64,000 nt of DNA from JACQFK01 sp964619955 (GCA_964619955.1 CAZUJF010000004.1:180779-244778); one strand, 5' to 3'. Shown: positions 8,483 through 17,645, counted from the first letter of the stretch. The notes: a model not told the origin generated them from the letters alone. Numbers and translations: made by a program.

Positions 8483-9330
8483 GGACCGTCAGCCTGATCC
8501 CGGGAGGCGATCCCGCGCGGGTGTCCGCCGTGGCGCGGCTGATCCAGGCTTCAGGCGCCAAGCTCGACTTCGAGGAGGCCCTTGATTCGGACCTCGCCGC
8601 CGTCCTGCGCCGCACCCGGGTGGCGCTGGCCGGACCGCTGCCGGGGGGCTCGCTCCCGCTGCGGCGCGCGCTGGATCTTTTCGCGGGACTGCGCCCCGTC
8701 CGCTCCCGCGAGGGGGCGTCCCCGGAGATCGATGTCGTCGTGGTCCGGGAGAACCTGGAGGATCTGTCGGCGGGGGCGGAGCACGCGGTGGGCCGGGACG
8801 CGGTCTCCGCGGCGCGGATCGTCACGCGCGAAGGCAGCCGACGCATCGCCCATGCCGCGTTCGAGTATGCGGCCCGGAATGCGCGGCGCAAGGTGACGGC
8901 CGTCCACGATGCCGGCCTGCTTCCCCTCGGCGACGGCCTGTTCCTCGAGGCGGTCCGCGACGCGGCGCGAGATTACGCCCAGCTGGCCTTCGAGGAGCGG
9001 GACTCCGGCACGGTGGCCCGCGAGCTGGCGGGGAGTCCGCAGGACTTCGACGTGCTGCTCTGCCCGGGGCGCAGCGGGGATCTGCTGGCGGCGCTGGCGG
9101 CGGGCCTGGCCGGAGGGGCCGGCTTCGCGCCGGCGGTGCAGATGAGCCGGGAAATCGCGCTCTTCGAGGCGGCTTGGGAAAGCGGAGGCGCCGCGGCGCT
9201 GATCCGGGCGGGCTGCCTGCTGCTGGAACACCTCAACGAACAGCGCGCCGCCGACCGGCTCTCGGCAGCCCTGAACGCCGCCCCGCCGGAGGAGGACCTC
9301 CTGGAAGCCGTCGCCGCCCGCCTCCGCTGA
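8479..9330 (+). CDS. degenerate isocitrate/isopropylmalate dehydrogenase homologue, probably not an active dehydrogenase
   Basis: The 283-residue protein aligns by eye with the IDH/IMDH family: VVVREN (86-92, replacing the R-x-N-x-E-G substrate segment), TREGSRRIAHAAFEYA (116-131) and GDGLFLEAVRD (151-161). Key positions are changed. The catalytic lysine motif HKAN reads HDAG (143-146), the metal-binding GDILSD reads GDLLAA (200-205), and the NAD-binding HGSAPDIAG segment is missing (FEAAWESGG, 229-237). It is also about 60 residues shorter than active enzymes. The frame is intact and its start overlaps the OstA-like gene by 4 bases, so it is translated as part of the operon. A non-catalytic or new role is inferred. 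Confidence 0.75.
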   Translation: MRTVSLIPGGDPARVSAVARLIQASGAKLDFEEALDSDLAAVLRRTRVALAGPLPGGSLPLRRALDLFAGLRPVRSREGASPEIDVVVVRENLEDLSAGAEHAVGRDAVSAARIVTREGSRRIAHAAFEYAARNARRKVTAVHDAGLLPLGDGLFLEAVRDAARDYAQLAFEERDSGTVARELAGSPQDFDVLLCPGRSGDLLAALAAGLAGGAGFAPAVQMSREIALFEAAWESGGAAALIRAGCLLLEHLNEQRAADRLSAALNAAPPEEDLLEAVAARLR

Positions 9331-9336
9331 GCCGGC

Positions 9337-9375
9337 AAGAGGCAACAAAACAGACCGTCTACTTTGTTGCCTCTT
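9337..9375. terminator. bidirectional terminator hairpin
   Basis: A perfect 13-bp inverted repeat, AAGAGGCAACAAA (9337-9349) and TTTGTTGCCTCTT (9363-9375), surrounds a 13-base loop. It fills the gap between two convergent genes (stops at 9330 and 9376). T-rich tracts are short, so efficiency is uncertain. Confidence 0.7.
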
Positions 9376-10014
9376 CTACTTGTTGGAGCGCAGCAGGTCG
9401 AGCAGGCGGCGCACCTGCTTGTGGATCTCCGGCGTGTTCTTGACCACGAGCAGGCCGTTCTGGAGCCGCAGCACCGCCTTGGGATTCTCCTCCCAGCTCC
9501 GACCTCCCGTGTGCGTGCGGATCAGCTCCTCGATCGGGACCTCCGACCCCTCCGCGCCCCCCAGGTCCGCCGCCAGCACCCCCGCCCCGGTCGCGCTCAG
9601 GTCGATGTCCACCCCCGGGAAGTCCAGCACCGGGTGCAGGATGTCCCGGCAGTCGTAGAGCTCCATCTTCATCGTCCTGTCCGCGATGTCCTCCTTCGTC
9701 ATCAGCATCAGGACGTTCTCCCGGTACATGACGTCGCAGCCGTGCGGCTGCAGCATCAGCTTCAGCACGCTGTGCAGCGTCAGCTCCGTGATCTTGATCG
9801 AGACGACGAGGTTCTTCTCGCGGACCTTCGCGTCCGCCAGGATGTTGATGTCCGCGATCTCGCGCAGATAGTCGACCACCTGGTCCAGCGGCGCCTCCTT
9901 GAAATCCAGCGAGAGCTTCAGGTTCTTGAGCTTGCTCTCATACTCCGACTTCCGGGAGTCCTGGGCGGCGAGCGCCAGCCCCAGGGTCAGGAAACACGCC
10001 GTCATTTTGATCAT
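9376..10014 (-). CDS. secreted STN/secretin-N-like protein of unknown function
   Basis: The 212-residue protein has a signal peptide (residues 1-17, cleavage near ALAAQ). After it comes LSLDFKEAPLDQVVDYLREIADINILADAKV, the pattern of the short N-terminal domain of secretins and TonB receptors (STN), which binds partner proteins. A second copy-like region runs to about residue 115 (SVLKLMLQPHGCDVMYRENVLML). No secretin barrel follows. An AAGGAG site lies 6 bases before the ATG. It is the last gene of the sigma/anti-sigma operon, 10 bases after the anti-sigma gene, so it may be a target or part of that signalling unit. Confidence 0.65.
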   Translation of the reverse strand: MIKMTACFLTLGLALAAQDSRKSEYESKLKNLKLSLDFKEAPLDQVVDYLREIADINILADAKVREKNLVVSIKITELTLHSVLKLMLQPHGCDVMYRENVLMLMTKEDIADRTMKMELYDCRDILHPVLDFPGVDIDLSATGAGVLAADLGGAEGSEVPIEELIRTHTGGRSWEENPKAVLRLQNGLLVVKNTPEIHKQVRRLLDLLRSNK

Positions 10015-10024
10015 GGTCTTCTCC

Positions 10025-10939
10025 TTACTGACCGAGCGCCTTCCGCCACGCGGCCTGGTCCCGCCCGAAATCCTTCCCCGTCTGGACCTTCAGGAAGCGG
10101 AGCGCCTCCGCCCCGAGCTCCGCCGAATCCAGCAGGTCGACCAGCGACGTGAGGGGGAACTCCAGATCCAGCTCCTTCACGATCTCCAGGGCCAGCTTCT
10201 GGATCTGCGGCCGCGCGGAATGCAGCAGCGTCACCACCGCCTCCGTGATGCGCCCCTGCGCCTGGCGGTTCAGGCGGTGCAGCTTGTGCAGCACTTCGAT
10301 CGCCCGGCGCTCCTGCCCCTCGAGCGCCATCGAGATGGCGACCGGGACCAGCTCCACGTCGTCGTCCTCCGCGCCGGGCTCCGGCAGCCGCCAGGCCTCC
10401 GCGGGCCGGACCTCCTCGCGCCGGCGGAAGGCGGCGAGGACGCGGTCGCGCGTCGGCGCATCCGCCAGCTTGAAGAGCAGCGCCGCCGCCGCGAAGCGGC
10501 TGCGCTCGTCGCTCTCCGGTTCCGCGACGATCCGCTCCAGCGATGCGAAGGCCGGCGCGCCGCCCGCGCCGATCCGCCGCTCGATCTCGGCGGAGGGCTG
10601 CTTCGCGTATTCGGCCGCCAGGACGGCGACGTTCAAGGGGGCGACCTCGGCGCGGAACAGGAACGCCGCGCCGGCCAGCAGGATCGCGGCCGCCGCGGCG
10701 GAGCGCATCCAGAGACCGCGCGCCGGCCGGGTTCGCAGTTTCAACGCGCTCAGGAATCGGCCGGTGTCCGGGGCCGCAGCCGCCGCCCCGGGCTTGAGCA
10801 GGGCCTCCAGCTTCCGGCTCCGCTCCAGCTCCGCCCGGCAGGCGGCGCAGTCTTTCAGATGAAGTTCGACCGCCGCCCCCGCGGCGGCGTCCAGCTCGCC
10901 GTCGAGGTATTCGTCCAGACGCAGGTCGTCGCAGCTCAT
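10025..10939 (-). CDS. anti-sigma factor with zinc-finger domain (zf-HC2)
   Basis: The 304-residue protein opens with a zinc-binding anti-sigma domain: C3, then H27 and the pair CAAC at 31-34 in the pattern H-x3-C-x2-C. A single membrane segment follows near residues 84-101 (AAAAAILLAGAAFLF), giving a cytoplasmic sigma-binding head and an outside domain of about 200 residues. That domain has helical repeats that look HEAT-like (for example LEIVKELDLEFPLTSLVDLLDSAELGAEALRFL, described here by its ends only). It should hold the ECF sigma factor inactive until a signal arrives. Its start overlaps the sigma gene's stop by 4 bases (ATGA). Confidence 0.85.
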   Translation of the reverse strand: MSCDDLRLDEYLDGELDAAAGAAVELHLKDCAACRAELERSRKLEALLKPGAAAAAPDTGRFLSALKLRTRPARGLWMRSAAAAAILLAGAAFLFRAEVAPLNVAVLAAEYAKQPSAEIERRIGAGGAPAFASLERIVAEPESDERSRFAAAALLFKLADAPTRDRVLAAFRRREEVRPAEAWRLPEPGAEDDDVELVPVAISMALEGQERRAIEVLHKLHRLNRQAQGRITEAVVTLLHSARPQIQKLALEIVKELDLEFPLTSLVDLLDSAELGAEALRFLKVQTGKDFGRDQAAWRKALGQ

Positions 10940-11478
10940 AGATACTCCTTGAGCTCCTCTTTCAGCCGCTTGCGGGCGAGGCAGAGGTTCACCTTCACGT
11001 CGTCGTACGTGCAGCCCAGGGCCGCGGCGATCTCGTGGTAGTCCAGCCCCTGGTAGACGTGCAGCGTCAGCACGTCCCGCTGCCGCTCCGGAAGCCGCTC
11101 CACCCTCGACTTCACCACGTCCTCCAGCTCGGAGGCCTGCAGGTCCGAGGAGCGGTCCTCCAGGGTCTGGCGGCGCACGGCCGCGTCGCGGACCACGGCG
11201 AGGCGGGCCTCCGAACGGCGGTCCCGGCGGAGCCCGTCGCGGTACTGGTTGATGAAGATCCGGTAGAGCCAGGACTTGAACGTGGACTCGCCCCGGAAGG
11301 CGTGCAGCGCGCGATAGGCGCTCACGAAGCCCATCTGCGAGAGCTCCTCGGCCTCCTCCGCGTCGCGGGTCAGCCGCAGGCAGAATCCGTACGCTTCCTT
11401 CATGTACTTTCGGACGAGGGCCTCGAAGGCCGTCTCCTCGCCCCCCTGGAACTTCAAGACCAGCTCGGCGTCCGCCAT
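10936..11478 (-). CDS. ECF-type RNA polymerase sigma factor
   Basis: The 180-residue protein has sigma region 2 (ALVRKYMKEAYGFCLRLT...AEELSQMGFVSAYRAL, then FKSWLYRIFIN) and region 4 (LPERQRDVLTLHVYQGLDYHEIAAALG, then VKVNLCLARKRL). No region 1.1 or 3 is present, as expected for the ECF class. I placed the start at ATG 11478 because the family begins about there; an in-frame ATG at 11529 would add 17 residues. The gene is followed without a gap by the zinc-finger anti-sigma gene, so the pair should act together on an envelope signal. Confidence 0.9.
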   Translation of the reverse strand: MADAELVLKFQGGEETAFEALVRKYMKEAYGFCLRLTRDAEEAEELSQMGFVSAYRALHAFRGESTFKSWLYRIFINQYRDGLRRDRRSEARLAVVRDAAVRRQTLEDRSSDLQASELEDVVKSRVERLPERQRDVLTLHVYQGLDYHEIAAALGCTYDDVKVNLCLARKRLKEELKEYL

Positions 11479-11592
11479 GGGGTCGCCCCCGTTCGTTATT
11501 CCCTCAGGTGGACGCTCCATGGGACCCATGGTAAAAAGGAAAGTGAGAACCCGGACCCCGTCCGACTTGTGGAGGACGGGGGACCGACGTAC

Positions 11593-11598
11593 TATAGC
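11593..11598 (+). promoter_or_regulatory. -10-like box (TATAGC) of the TatA/B-like gene
   Basis: TATAGC ends 8 bases before ATG 11607, so transcription would begin at or within a base or two of the start codon. A weak -35 (TTGTGG, 11568-11573) lies 19 bases upstream. Confidence 0.4.
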
Positions 11599-11606
11599 CT
11601 AGACCG

Positions 11607-12185
11607 ATGGGTGAATTCTCGTTCCCCGAGCTGATGATCATCGTGATCATCGCCATCCTGATCTACGGGAAGGAACTCCCGCAGGCCGTGCGCAAGATGG
11701 CGAGCCTCTACGGCAAGGCGAAGCGCCAGCTCAGCGACGTGCGGGACGAACTGCAGCGGCAGATCCCCGCCGACGACCTGAGGATCGACACGAGCATCTC
11801 CACGGACCCGGGCATCGACCCGCCGCAGACGCCCAACGGGGTCATCGTGAGCCCCCTCCCCGGGCAGGTCTCCCTCTCCTGGAATTCGTCCTCCAACGCC
11901 TCCAGCTATATGGTCCGCCGGACCAAGGGCGAGAACGAGCCCTGGCTGGTGGTGGGCGCCTACGTGGTCGACCTGACGTTCATGGATTCGGACGTGGAGG
12001 CCGGCCAGACCTACAAATACACCGTCAGCGCCCAGAACAGCGCGGGAGAAAGCGGCGAGTCGGAGGTGGCGGTCGCCGTCATGCCCGCGGCCGAAGGCGC
12101 CGCCCCCGCAGCCTCCCCCCCTGAAGCGGGCCCGCCGCCGCCCCCTCCTCCGGCCGATCCCGCGGCGCCCGCCGCGACGGCATAG
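11607..12185 (+). CDS. TatA/TatB-like protein fused to a fibronectin type III domain
   Basis: The 192-residue protein begins as a Tat translocase A/B subunit: a membrane helix (about residues 8-20), the hinge GKELPQ in place of FGxxELP, then a charged amphipathic helix (27-52). Instead of the usual acidic tail it continues into a fibronectin type III domain (about 72-160; W92, Y101 and the Tyr-rich strand TYKYTVSAQN are diagnostic) and a Pro/Ala-rich end. TatA and TatB C-termini face the cytoplasm, so the FnIII domain would be intracellular unless topology is reversed. No tatC is nearby. It may be a specialised Tat subunit or an unrelated anchor protein that resembles one. Confidence 0.75.
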   Translation: MGEFSFPELMIIVIIAILIYGKELPQAVRKMASLYGKAKRQLSDVRDELQRQIPADDLRIDTSISTDPGIDPPQTPNGVIVSPLPGQVSLSWNSSSNASSYMVRRTKGENEPWLVVGAYVVDLTFMDSDVEAGQTYKYTVSAQNSAGESGESEVAVAVMPAAEGAAPAASPPEAGPPPPPPPADPAAPAATA

Positions 12186-12266
12186 ACGATCGCCCCGGCG
12201 CTCACAAATCCACTGGCGCCGCAGGGATCCCCCGGCTACGCTTTGCTCAAACCGGAGTTAATTATC

Positions 12267-14165
12267 TTGAACCCCCAGGCGCCTCTCCCCGCGGAGCTCC
12301 TCCGTTCGATCTTCGAACGGGCGGAGGACGGATTCCTCGTGGCGGATGCCGGAGGCCGGATCCTCACGAGCAATCCGGCCGCCCAGAAATTGCTCGGACG
12401 GCCGCCCGAAGTCCTCGTCGGCCGCAGCCTGCCGGATCTCGTGATCCCGCGCCTCCGGGACGCCCTCCGGCAGTCCCTGGACCGGCTTCGGGAGGGCGGC
12501 GCCGTCACGCGCGAATGGACGTTCGCGAAGTCCGACGGAACGCCCGTCCAGGCCGAAGCCGTCTTCCAGCGGCTCCCCCAGGATCTGATCGCGGGATTCC
12601 TCCGGAACCTGGCACCCCGGAGGAATTCCGAGGAAGCCCTCCGCGCGAGCGAGGAGAAGTACCGCCACCTGGTGGAGACGAGCAACGACCTCATCTGGTC
12701 GGTGGATACCGAGGGCCGCTGGACCTTCATGAACCGGAACGCCGCGCGGAAGATCTACGGCTACGAGCCCGAGGAGCTCCTGGGACACGCCTTTGCGGAG
12801 ATGCTCACTCCCGAGCAGCTCCAGAAGGACCTCGCCACCTTCGCCTCGATCAAGAACGGACAGCCGGTCTTCAACTACCCCACGGTGCATCGCCGCAAGG
12901 ACGGCTCCCTCGTCCACCTGAACGTCAACGCCATCCCCCTGCTGGGCCCCGACGGGACGGTCCTCGGCACCACGGGGACCGCGACGGACATGACCGAGCG
13001 GCTGCGGCTCGAGAGCCAGCTGCTCCAGGCCCAGAAGATGGAAAGCATCGGACGCCTGGCCGGCGGCGTCGCCCACGACTTCAACAACCTCCTGACCTCC
13101 ATTATCGGCTTCACGGAGCTCGCCCGTGGGGACGGCCTGGACGACGAACGGCGCTCCCGCTATCTCGCGACGGTGAAGGAGGCCGCCGGCCGCGGCGCCG
13201 AACTCACCCGGCAGCTCCTCGCCTTCGCCCGGAAGAAGGTCGTTCAGCCGGAACTCGTGGACCTGAACCGGCTCCTGGAACACCAGATGCCGTTCCTGAG
13301 GCGCCTGATCGGCGAGGACATCACGTGCCATCTGGTGCCGGAGGAGCCCCTGGGAGGCGTGATGGCGGACGCCGGGAGCATCGAGCAGGTGATCATGAAC
13401 CTGGCGGTGAACGCCCGCGACGCCATGACGAAGGGGGGCCGGCTGACGCTGGAAACCCGCAACGTCGGCCCGGACGAAGCCCGCGCCGTGATGCCTGCGG
13501 AAGCCGCGCCCGGAGCCTGCGTCCTGCTGACGGTGAGCGACACCGGGGAGGGCATGTCGCCGGAGATCCTGTCGCGCCTCTTCGAGCCCTTCTTCACCAC
13601 CAAACCCCAGGGGCGCGGCACCGGGCTCGGGCTTTCCATGTGCCACGGCATCATCCGGCAGGCGGGCGGCCAGATCACGGTCTCCAGCGCGCCCGGAAAG
13701 GGATCTTCGTTCGCGATCTACCTGCCCCGGGTCGACGGCTCCGTCACGACACGCCCCGCGGCCGCCGTCCCGCGACAGGGCGGCCGCGGCCACGAGTCGC
13801 TGCTGATCGTGGAAGACGACGGCATGATCCGCGCCCTGGCCCAGGAAACCCTGCAGGATCTGGGGTACCGGGTGCTGGCCGCTTCGGACGGCGAGGAGGC
13901 GCTTCAGGTCGCGAAAGCCGCGCCGGCCCCCCCGATCCTGCTGGTCACCGACATCGTCATGCCCCGCATGGGGGGGCGGGAACTGGCCTCCCTGATGCAG
14001 GCCGCGAACCCGGGGCTGAAGGTGCTCTACACCTCGGGCTTCACGGAAAACGCCGTCGTGCACGACGGGTTGCTGCTGGAGGGGCTGAACTTCATCCCAA
14101 AACCTTACACCCCGGCGCAGCTGGCGGAGCAGATCCGCAAGACCCTCGACGCCGGCCCCCGCTGA
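12267..14165 (+). CDS. hybrid sensor histidine kinase: PAS-PAS-HisKA-HATPase-receiver
   Basis: The 632-residue soluble protein has two PAS domains (about residues 12-115 and 125-245), then a dimerisation/phosphoacceptor domain with AHDFNNLL, the hallmark of this kinase subgroup. The ATPase domain (N box VNARDAM, G boxes GEGMSPE and GTGLGLSMCHG) runs to about 490, and a C-terminal receiver domain with Asp in VTDIVMPRMGG ends at about 628. No membrane segment is seen, so the signal is cytoplasmic. I chose TTG 12267 because CCGGAG lies 9 bases before it; TTG 12243 would add 8 residues. No separate response regulator is next to it. Confidence 0.9.
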   Translation: MNPQAPLPAELLRSIFERAEDGFLVADAGGRILTSNPAAQKLLGRPPEVLVGRSLPDLVIPRLRDALRQSLDRLREGGAVTREWTFAKSDGTPVQAEAVFQRLPQDLIAGFLRNLAPRRNSEEALRASEEKYRHLVETSNDLIWSVDTEGRWTFMNRNAARKIYGYEPEELLGHAFAEMLTPEQLQKDLATFASIKNGQPVFNYPTVHRRKDGSLVHLNVNAIPLLGPDGTVLGTTGTATDMTERLRLESQLLQAQKMESIGRLAGGVAHDFNNLLTSIIGFTELARGDGLDDERRSRYLATVKEAAGRGAELTRQLLAFARKKVVQPELVDLNRLLEHQMPFLRRLIGEDITCHLVPEEPLGGVMADAGSIEQVIMNLAVNARDAMTKGGRLTLETRNVGPDEARAVMPAEAAPGACVLLTVSDTGEGMSPEILSRLFEPFFTTKPQGRGTGLGLSMCHGIIRQAGGQITVSSAPGKGSSFAIYLPRVDGSVTTRPAAAVPRQGGRGHESLLIVEDDGMIRALAQETLQDLGYRVLAASDGEEALQVAKAAPAPPILLVTDIVMPRMGGRELASLMQAANPGLKVLYTSGFTENAVVHDGLLLEGLNFIPKPYTPAQLAEQIRKTLDAGPR

Positions 14166-14184
14166 GGCGCGCAGAGGGGACGGC

Positions 14185-14865
14185 TCAGACCGGCTTCCGC
14201 GCCTTCCGGACCGGCGCATGCCCGTTGCCGGCGCGCCCGTTGCCCAGCTCCCGCGTCTCGTAGAACATGCGGTCGCTGTCCTCGGTGGCCCACTTCGACT
14301 TCCCCTCGCACTTCCAGAGGTGGGTGTTCGTCACGTAGTCCGGGCGCTCCGCCTCCGCGAAGGGCTTCGCGATGAACGCCGGCTCGTACCAGAAGATGCG
14401 GTTGTTGGGCTGCGCCGCGAAACAGCCGTTCTCGAGCTTGAGGACGTGCGCGTTCTTGTGGCCGCCCTCCCCCGGGTCCTCGGAGCCGGGCGTCCCGCAC
14501 CAGTCCACCGTGAAGGCGTACTCCCCGTCGTACCACTTCCGGTCCCGCAGGTACGTGCGGCACTTCAGGCCCCGAAGATATTCGAAGGAGGTCACCGAGA
14601 CGTCGTAGGAGAACGAATCCCAGAGTTCGAGGACGTCGAGCGCGATGTCCGGGGCGTCCTTCCTGTGGACCAGGGCGCTGATCGGAAGCCTCGCGATCTG
14701 GGCCCCGTTCTCGGTCATGACGTGGAACAGCAGGGCCCGGGTCGGGATGCTCGCGATGCCGAAGACGCAGCAGGACACGAACTCGCCGTGATGGGCCTTC
14801 AGGTCGTAGAGGTACTCCTTGCGCAGGAGCGCGTAGAACGGGGGGATCGAGGTGTTCAGAAACAT
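14185..14865 (-). CDS. conserved-looking protein of unknown function
   Basis: This 226-residue protein was not recognised. It is soluble-looking, with many Trp, Tyr and Cys residues (for example VDWCGTPGSEDPG and RIFWYEPAFIAKPF) and a basic tail. It has no signal peptide and no membrane segment. A GGAGGA site 9 bases before the ATG makes translation likely. It converges on the hybrid kinase gene with a 19-base gap. Nothing in the neighbourhood suggests a function. Confidence 0.6.
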   Translation of the reverse strand: MFLNTSIPPFYALLRKEYLYDLKAHHGEFVSCCVFGIASIPTRALLFHVMTENGAQIARLPISALVHRKDAPDIALDVLELWDSFSYDVSVTSFEYLRGLKCRTYLRDRKWYDGEYAFTVDWCGTPGSEDPGEGGHKNAHVLKLENGCFAAQPNNRIFWYEPAFIAKPFAEAERPDYVTNTHLWKCEGKSKWATEDSDRMFYETRELGNGRAGNGHAPVRKARKPV

Positions 14866-15044
14866 GGCGGTTCATCCTCCAGGAACGGGAGCGAAATCAG
14901 CGGGCTGGGGACTTGAGGGAACCCCGGCGACCGGGGAGAGCGCGGAAGGGGCCGGGCGGATCTAGCAGGGATCAGTCACGCAAACATCTTAGACCGACGA
15001 TCCTAGCGGATTGCGGCGCCGCACGCCATGCCTAAGAGACCGGA

Positions 15045-17612
15045 TCACGGCTTTGAGGCTCCGAGCCTCCGCACCGCGACACCCCAGAGCAGGCTCAGGA
15101 TCGCGGCGGCGCAGGCTAGGATCAGGCCCGCGCCCCGCAGCGCCTCGAAGCGGAAGAAGCGGGCGATCCAGGGCACGTAGACGACCGCCGCCAGCAGAAG
15201 CGGGGCGGAGAGAAGCATGAGCACCATGACCGGATTGCGCGGGCGCCGCATCGCCGCGGAAGCGGGGAACCCGGAACGATTCGCGAAGACGAGCACGAGG
15301 TTGCCCGCCACGAGCGTCGCGAACGCCAGCGCCCGCGCCTCCCCCTCGGGCCACTGCTGCGCCCGCGCGTGCAGCAGGACGGCCAGCACGCTCAGCAGGA
15401 CGCCCGCCCCCTGGAGCAGGCTCAGCCCCAGCGTCTTCGCGGAGAACAACCCCTCCTCCGGGCGCCGGGGCCGGCGGCTAATCAGGTCCGGCTCCTCGGG
15501 CTCCCCCTCGAAGGCGATCGAGCAGATGGGGTCGATGATGAGCTCCAGGAAGACGATGTGGGCGGCGAACAGGATGAGCGGCCACTCGAAGAGCACGGGA
15601 AAGAAGGCGGCTCCGGCGATGGGCACGTGGATGGAGAAGACGTACGCCATCGCCTTCCGCAGGTTGTCGAAGATCCGCCGGCCCAGCCGCAGGGCGTGCA
15701 CGATGGAGGCGAAGTCGTCGTCCAGCAGGACCAGCGACGCCGCCTCCCGCGCGACGTCCGTCCCGCGCGAGCCCATCGCGATGCCGATGTGCGCCGCCTT
15801 GAGCGCCGGCGCGTCGTTGACGCCGTCCCCCGTCATCGCGACCACCTCGCCGTTCGCCTTGAGCGCGTTCACCAGCCTCAGCTTCTGCTCCGGCACCATG
15901 CGGGCGTAGAGGTTCGTCGTCCGCACCCGCTCCCGGAGCCCCGCCTCGTCCAGCGCCGCCAGCTCGGGGCCCGTGAGACAGGCCTCCGCGCCCGGCAGCC
16001 CGATCTTCGCGGCCACGCTCCGCGCGGTCCCCGGATAGTCCCCGGTGATCATGACCGTGCGGACCCCGGCCGCGGCGCATTCCCGCAGCGCCGCGGGCAC
16101 GGACGGGCGGACCGGATCCTCGAAGCCCGCCAGCCCCAGGAATTCGAATTCGAAATCGTGCGGATTCGCGGGGAGCTCCCCGGGCCCGAAGCCCGCGCGG
16201 GCCACGCCGAGCACCCGCAGCCCGCGCCCGGCCGCGGCCGCCGCCTCCCCGGACATCCTCCCGGACTCGGCGGGCGCCAGGTGGCACAGGTCCAGGACCG
16301 CCTCCGGCGCCCCTTTGGCCGCGATCACGAAGCCGCCCCCGTCCGGACGCTTCCAGACGCGGACCAGCGCCAGCAGTTCCGCCGACAGCGGATACTCCCG
16401 GACCAGCGTCCAGTCCCGGTGCACGTGCTCGGATCCCGCCAGCTCCCGGTCGCCCGATTCCCGGACCGCCCGGTCCATCGGGTCGATCGGATCCCGCTGG
16501 CTGGCGAGCATGGCGTACTCCAGGAGGGCGTGATGCGACTCCGGCAGCCCCCCCTCCTCCCGGAATTCGTGCCAGAGCCCGCCCGCCCCGAGTTCCCGCA
16601 GCAGCATGCGGTTCTGCGTGAGGGTGCCCGTCTTGTCGACGCAGAGCACGGTGGCCGCGCCCAGCATCTCGATCGCGGGCGTGCGCCGCGTCAGGACCCG
16701 CTGACGCGCGATGCGCCAGGCGCCCAGCGCCAGGAACACCGTCAGGATGACGGGGAACTCCTCCGGCAGCAGGGAGATGGCCAGGGCCAGCCCGGCCAGG
16801 ACCGCCTCCAGCCAGGATCCGCGCGTGAAGCCGTAGAGCAGCGTGACGACGGCGCAGAGCAGGATCGCCGCGATCGCGGAGAGACGCACCAGCCGCTCCG
16901 TCTCCTTCTGCAGAAGGCTGCGCTCGCCCTGCTCCGCCTCCATGACCTTCCCGAGCCGGCCCAGCTGGGACCGCGGCCCCGTCGCCGTCACGCGGAGCGC
17001 CGCCTTTCCCCGCACCCCGAGCGTCCCGGAAAACACGAAGGGCGTGCCGTCCCCGCCGGGGGGCCCCGAGGTCGGCCCCGCGGTCCAGGGCGCCTTGCGG
17101 ACCGGCACCGATTCCCCGGTGAGGAGCGATTCGTCCACGGAAAGCCCGGCGGAACTGACGACGACCCCGTCCGCCGGGATCCGGTCCCCTTCGCCGACGA
17201 GCACGATGTCCTCCCGGACCACCTCGCGCCCCGGGATCCGGGACGCCCGCCCGTCCCGCACCACGCGGGCCCGGGGACTCGACAGGTCCCTCAAGGCCTC
17301 GAGCGTGCGCTCCGTCTTGCGCTCCTGGAAATACTCGATCGAGATCACCACGCCGATCGATCCGAGCAGGAAGAGCGCCTCGCCCGGATCCCCGAGGAAC
17401 AGGTAGATCGCCCCCGAGGCCAGCAGCAGGAGGATCATCGGCTCCCGAACGATCTCCCCCACCAGCTTCAGGCCCTGCCGCCGCCGGGCCCGCGGAATTT
17501 CGTTGGGGCCCTCCGAAAGGAGCCGCTCCCGCGCCGCCTCCCCGCTCAGGCCGGGGCCGTAGTCCCTGCCGTCGGCGGGGGCCGGCGCCGGAGCCGTCGT
17601 TTCCGCGTTCAT
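15045..17612 (-). CDS. cation-transporting P-type ATPase (type II, PEEFP subgroup)
   Basis: The 855-residue protein has the type II P-ATPase layout: N-terminal cation ATPase domain, actuator motif LTGESVPV, M4 motif LLPEEFPVI, phosphorylation site DKTGTLTQN, and the hinge TGDGVNDAPALKAAHIGIAMG. A C-terminal membrane domain of six helices includes LELIIDPICSIAFEGEPEE. The PEEFP motif replaces the PEGLP of classical calcium pumps, so the ion (calcium, manganese or another) is uncertain. It follows hypE on the same strand after 33 bases and could be cotranscribed with the hydrogenase operon. Confidence 0.9.
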   Translation of the reverse strand: MNAETTAPAPAPADGRDYGPGLSGEAARERLLSEGPNEIPRARRRQGLKLVGEIVREPMILLLLASGAIYLFLGDPGEALFLLGSIGVVISIEYFQERKTERTLEALRDLSSPRARVVRDGRASRIPGREVVREDIVLVGEGDRIPADGVVVSSAGLSVDESLLTGESVPVRKAPWTAGPTSGPPGGDGTPFVFSGTLGVRGKAALRVTATGPRSQLGRLGKVMEAEQGERSLLQKETERLVRLSAIAAILLCAVVTLLYGFTRGSWLEAVLAGLALAISLLPEEFPVILTVFLALGAWRIARQRVLTRRTPAIEMLGAATVLCVDKTGTLTQNRMLLRELGAGGLWHEFREEGGLPESHHALLEYAMLASQRDPIDPMDRAVRESGDRELAGSEHVHRDWTLVREYPLSAELLALVRVWKRPDGGGFVIAAKGAPEAVLDLCHLAPAESGRMSGEAAAAAGRGLRVLGVARAGFGPGELPANPHDFEFEFLGLAGFEDPVRPSVPAALRECAAAGVRTVMITGDYPGTARSVAAKIGLPGAEACLTGPELAALDEAGLRERVRTTNLYARMVPEQKLRLVNALKANGEVVAMTGDGVNDAPALKAAHIGIAMGSRGTDVAREAASLVLLDDDFASIVHALRLGRRIFDNLRKAMAYVFSIHVPIAGAAFFPVLFEWPLILFAAHIVFLELIIDPICSIAFEGEPEEPDLISRRPRRPEEGLFSAKTLGLSLLQGAGVLLSVLAVLLHARAQQWPEGEARALAFATLVAGNLVLVFANRSGFPASAAMRRPRNPVMVLMLLSAPLLLAAVVYVPWIARFFRFEALRGAGLILACAAAILSLLWGVAVRRLGASKP

Positions 17613-17645
17613 GCCTGCGTCTCCCGGATTCCGATCCCCATCGGC

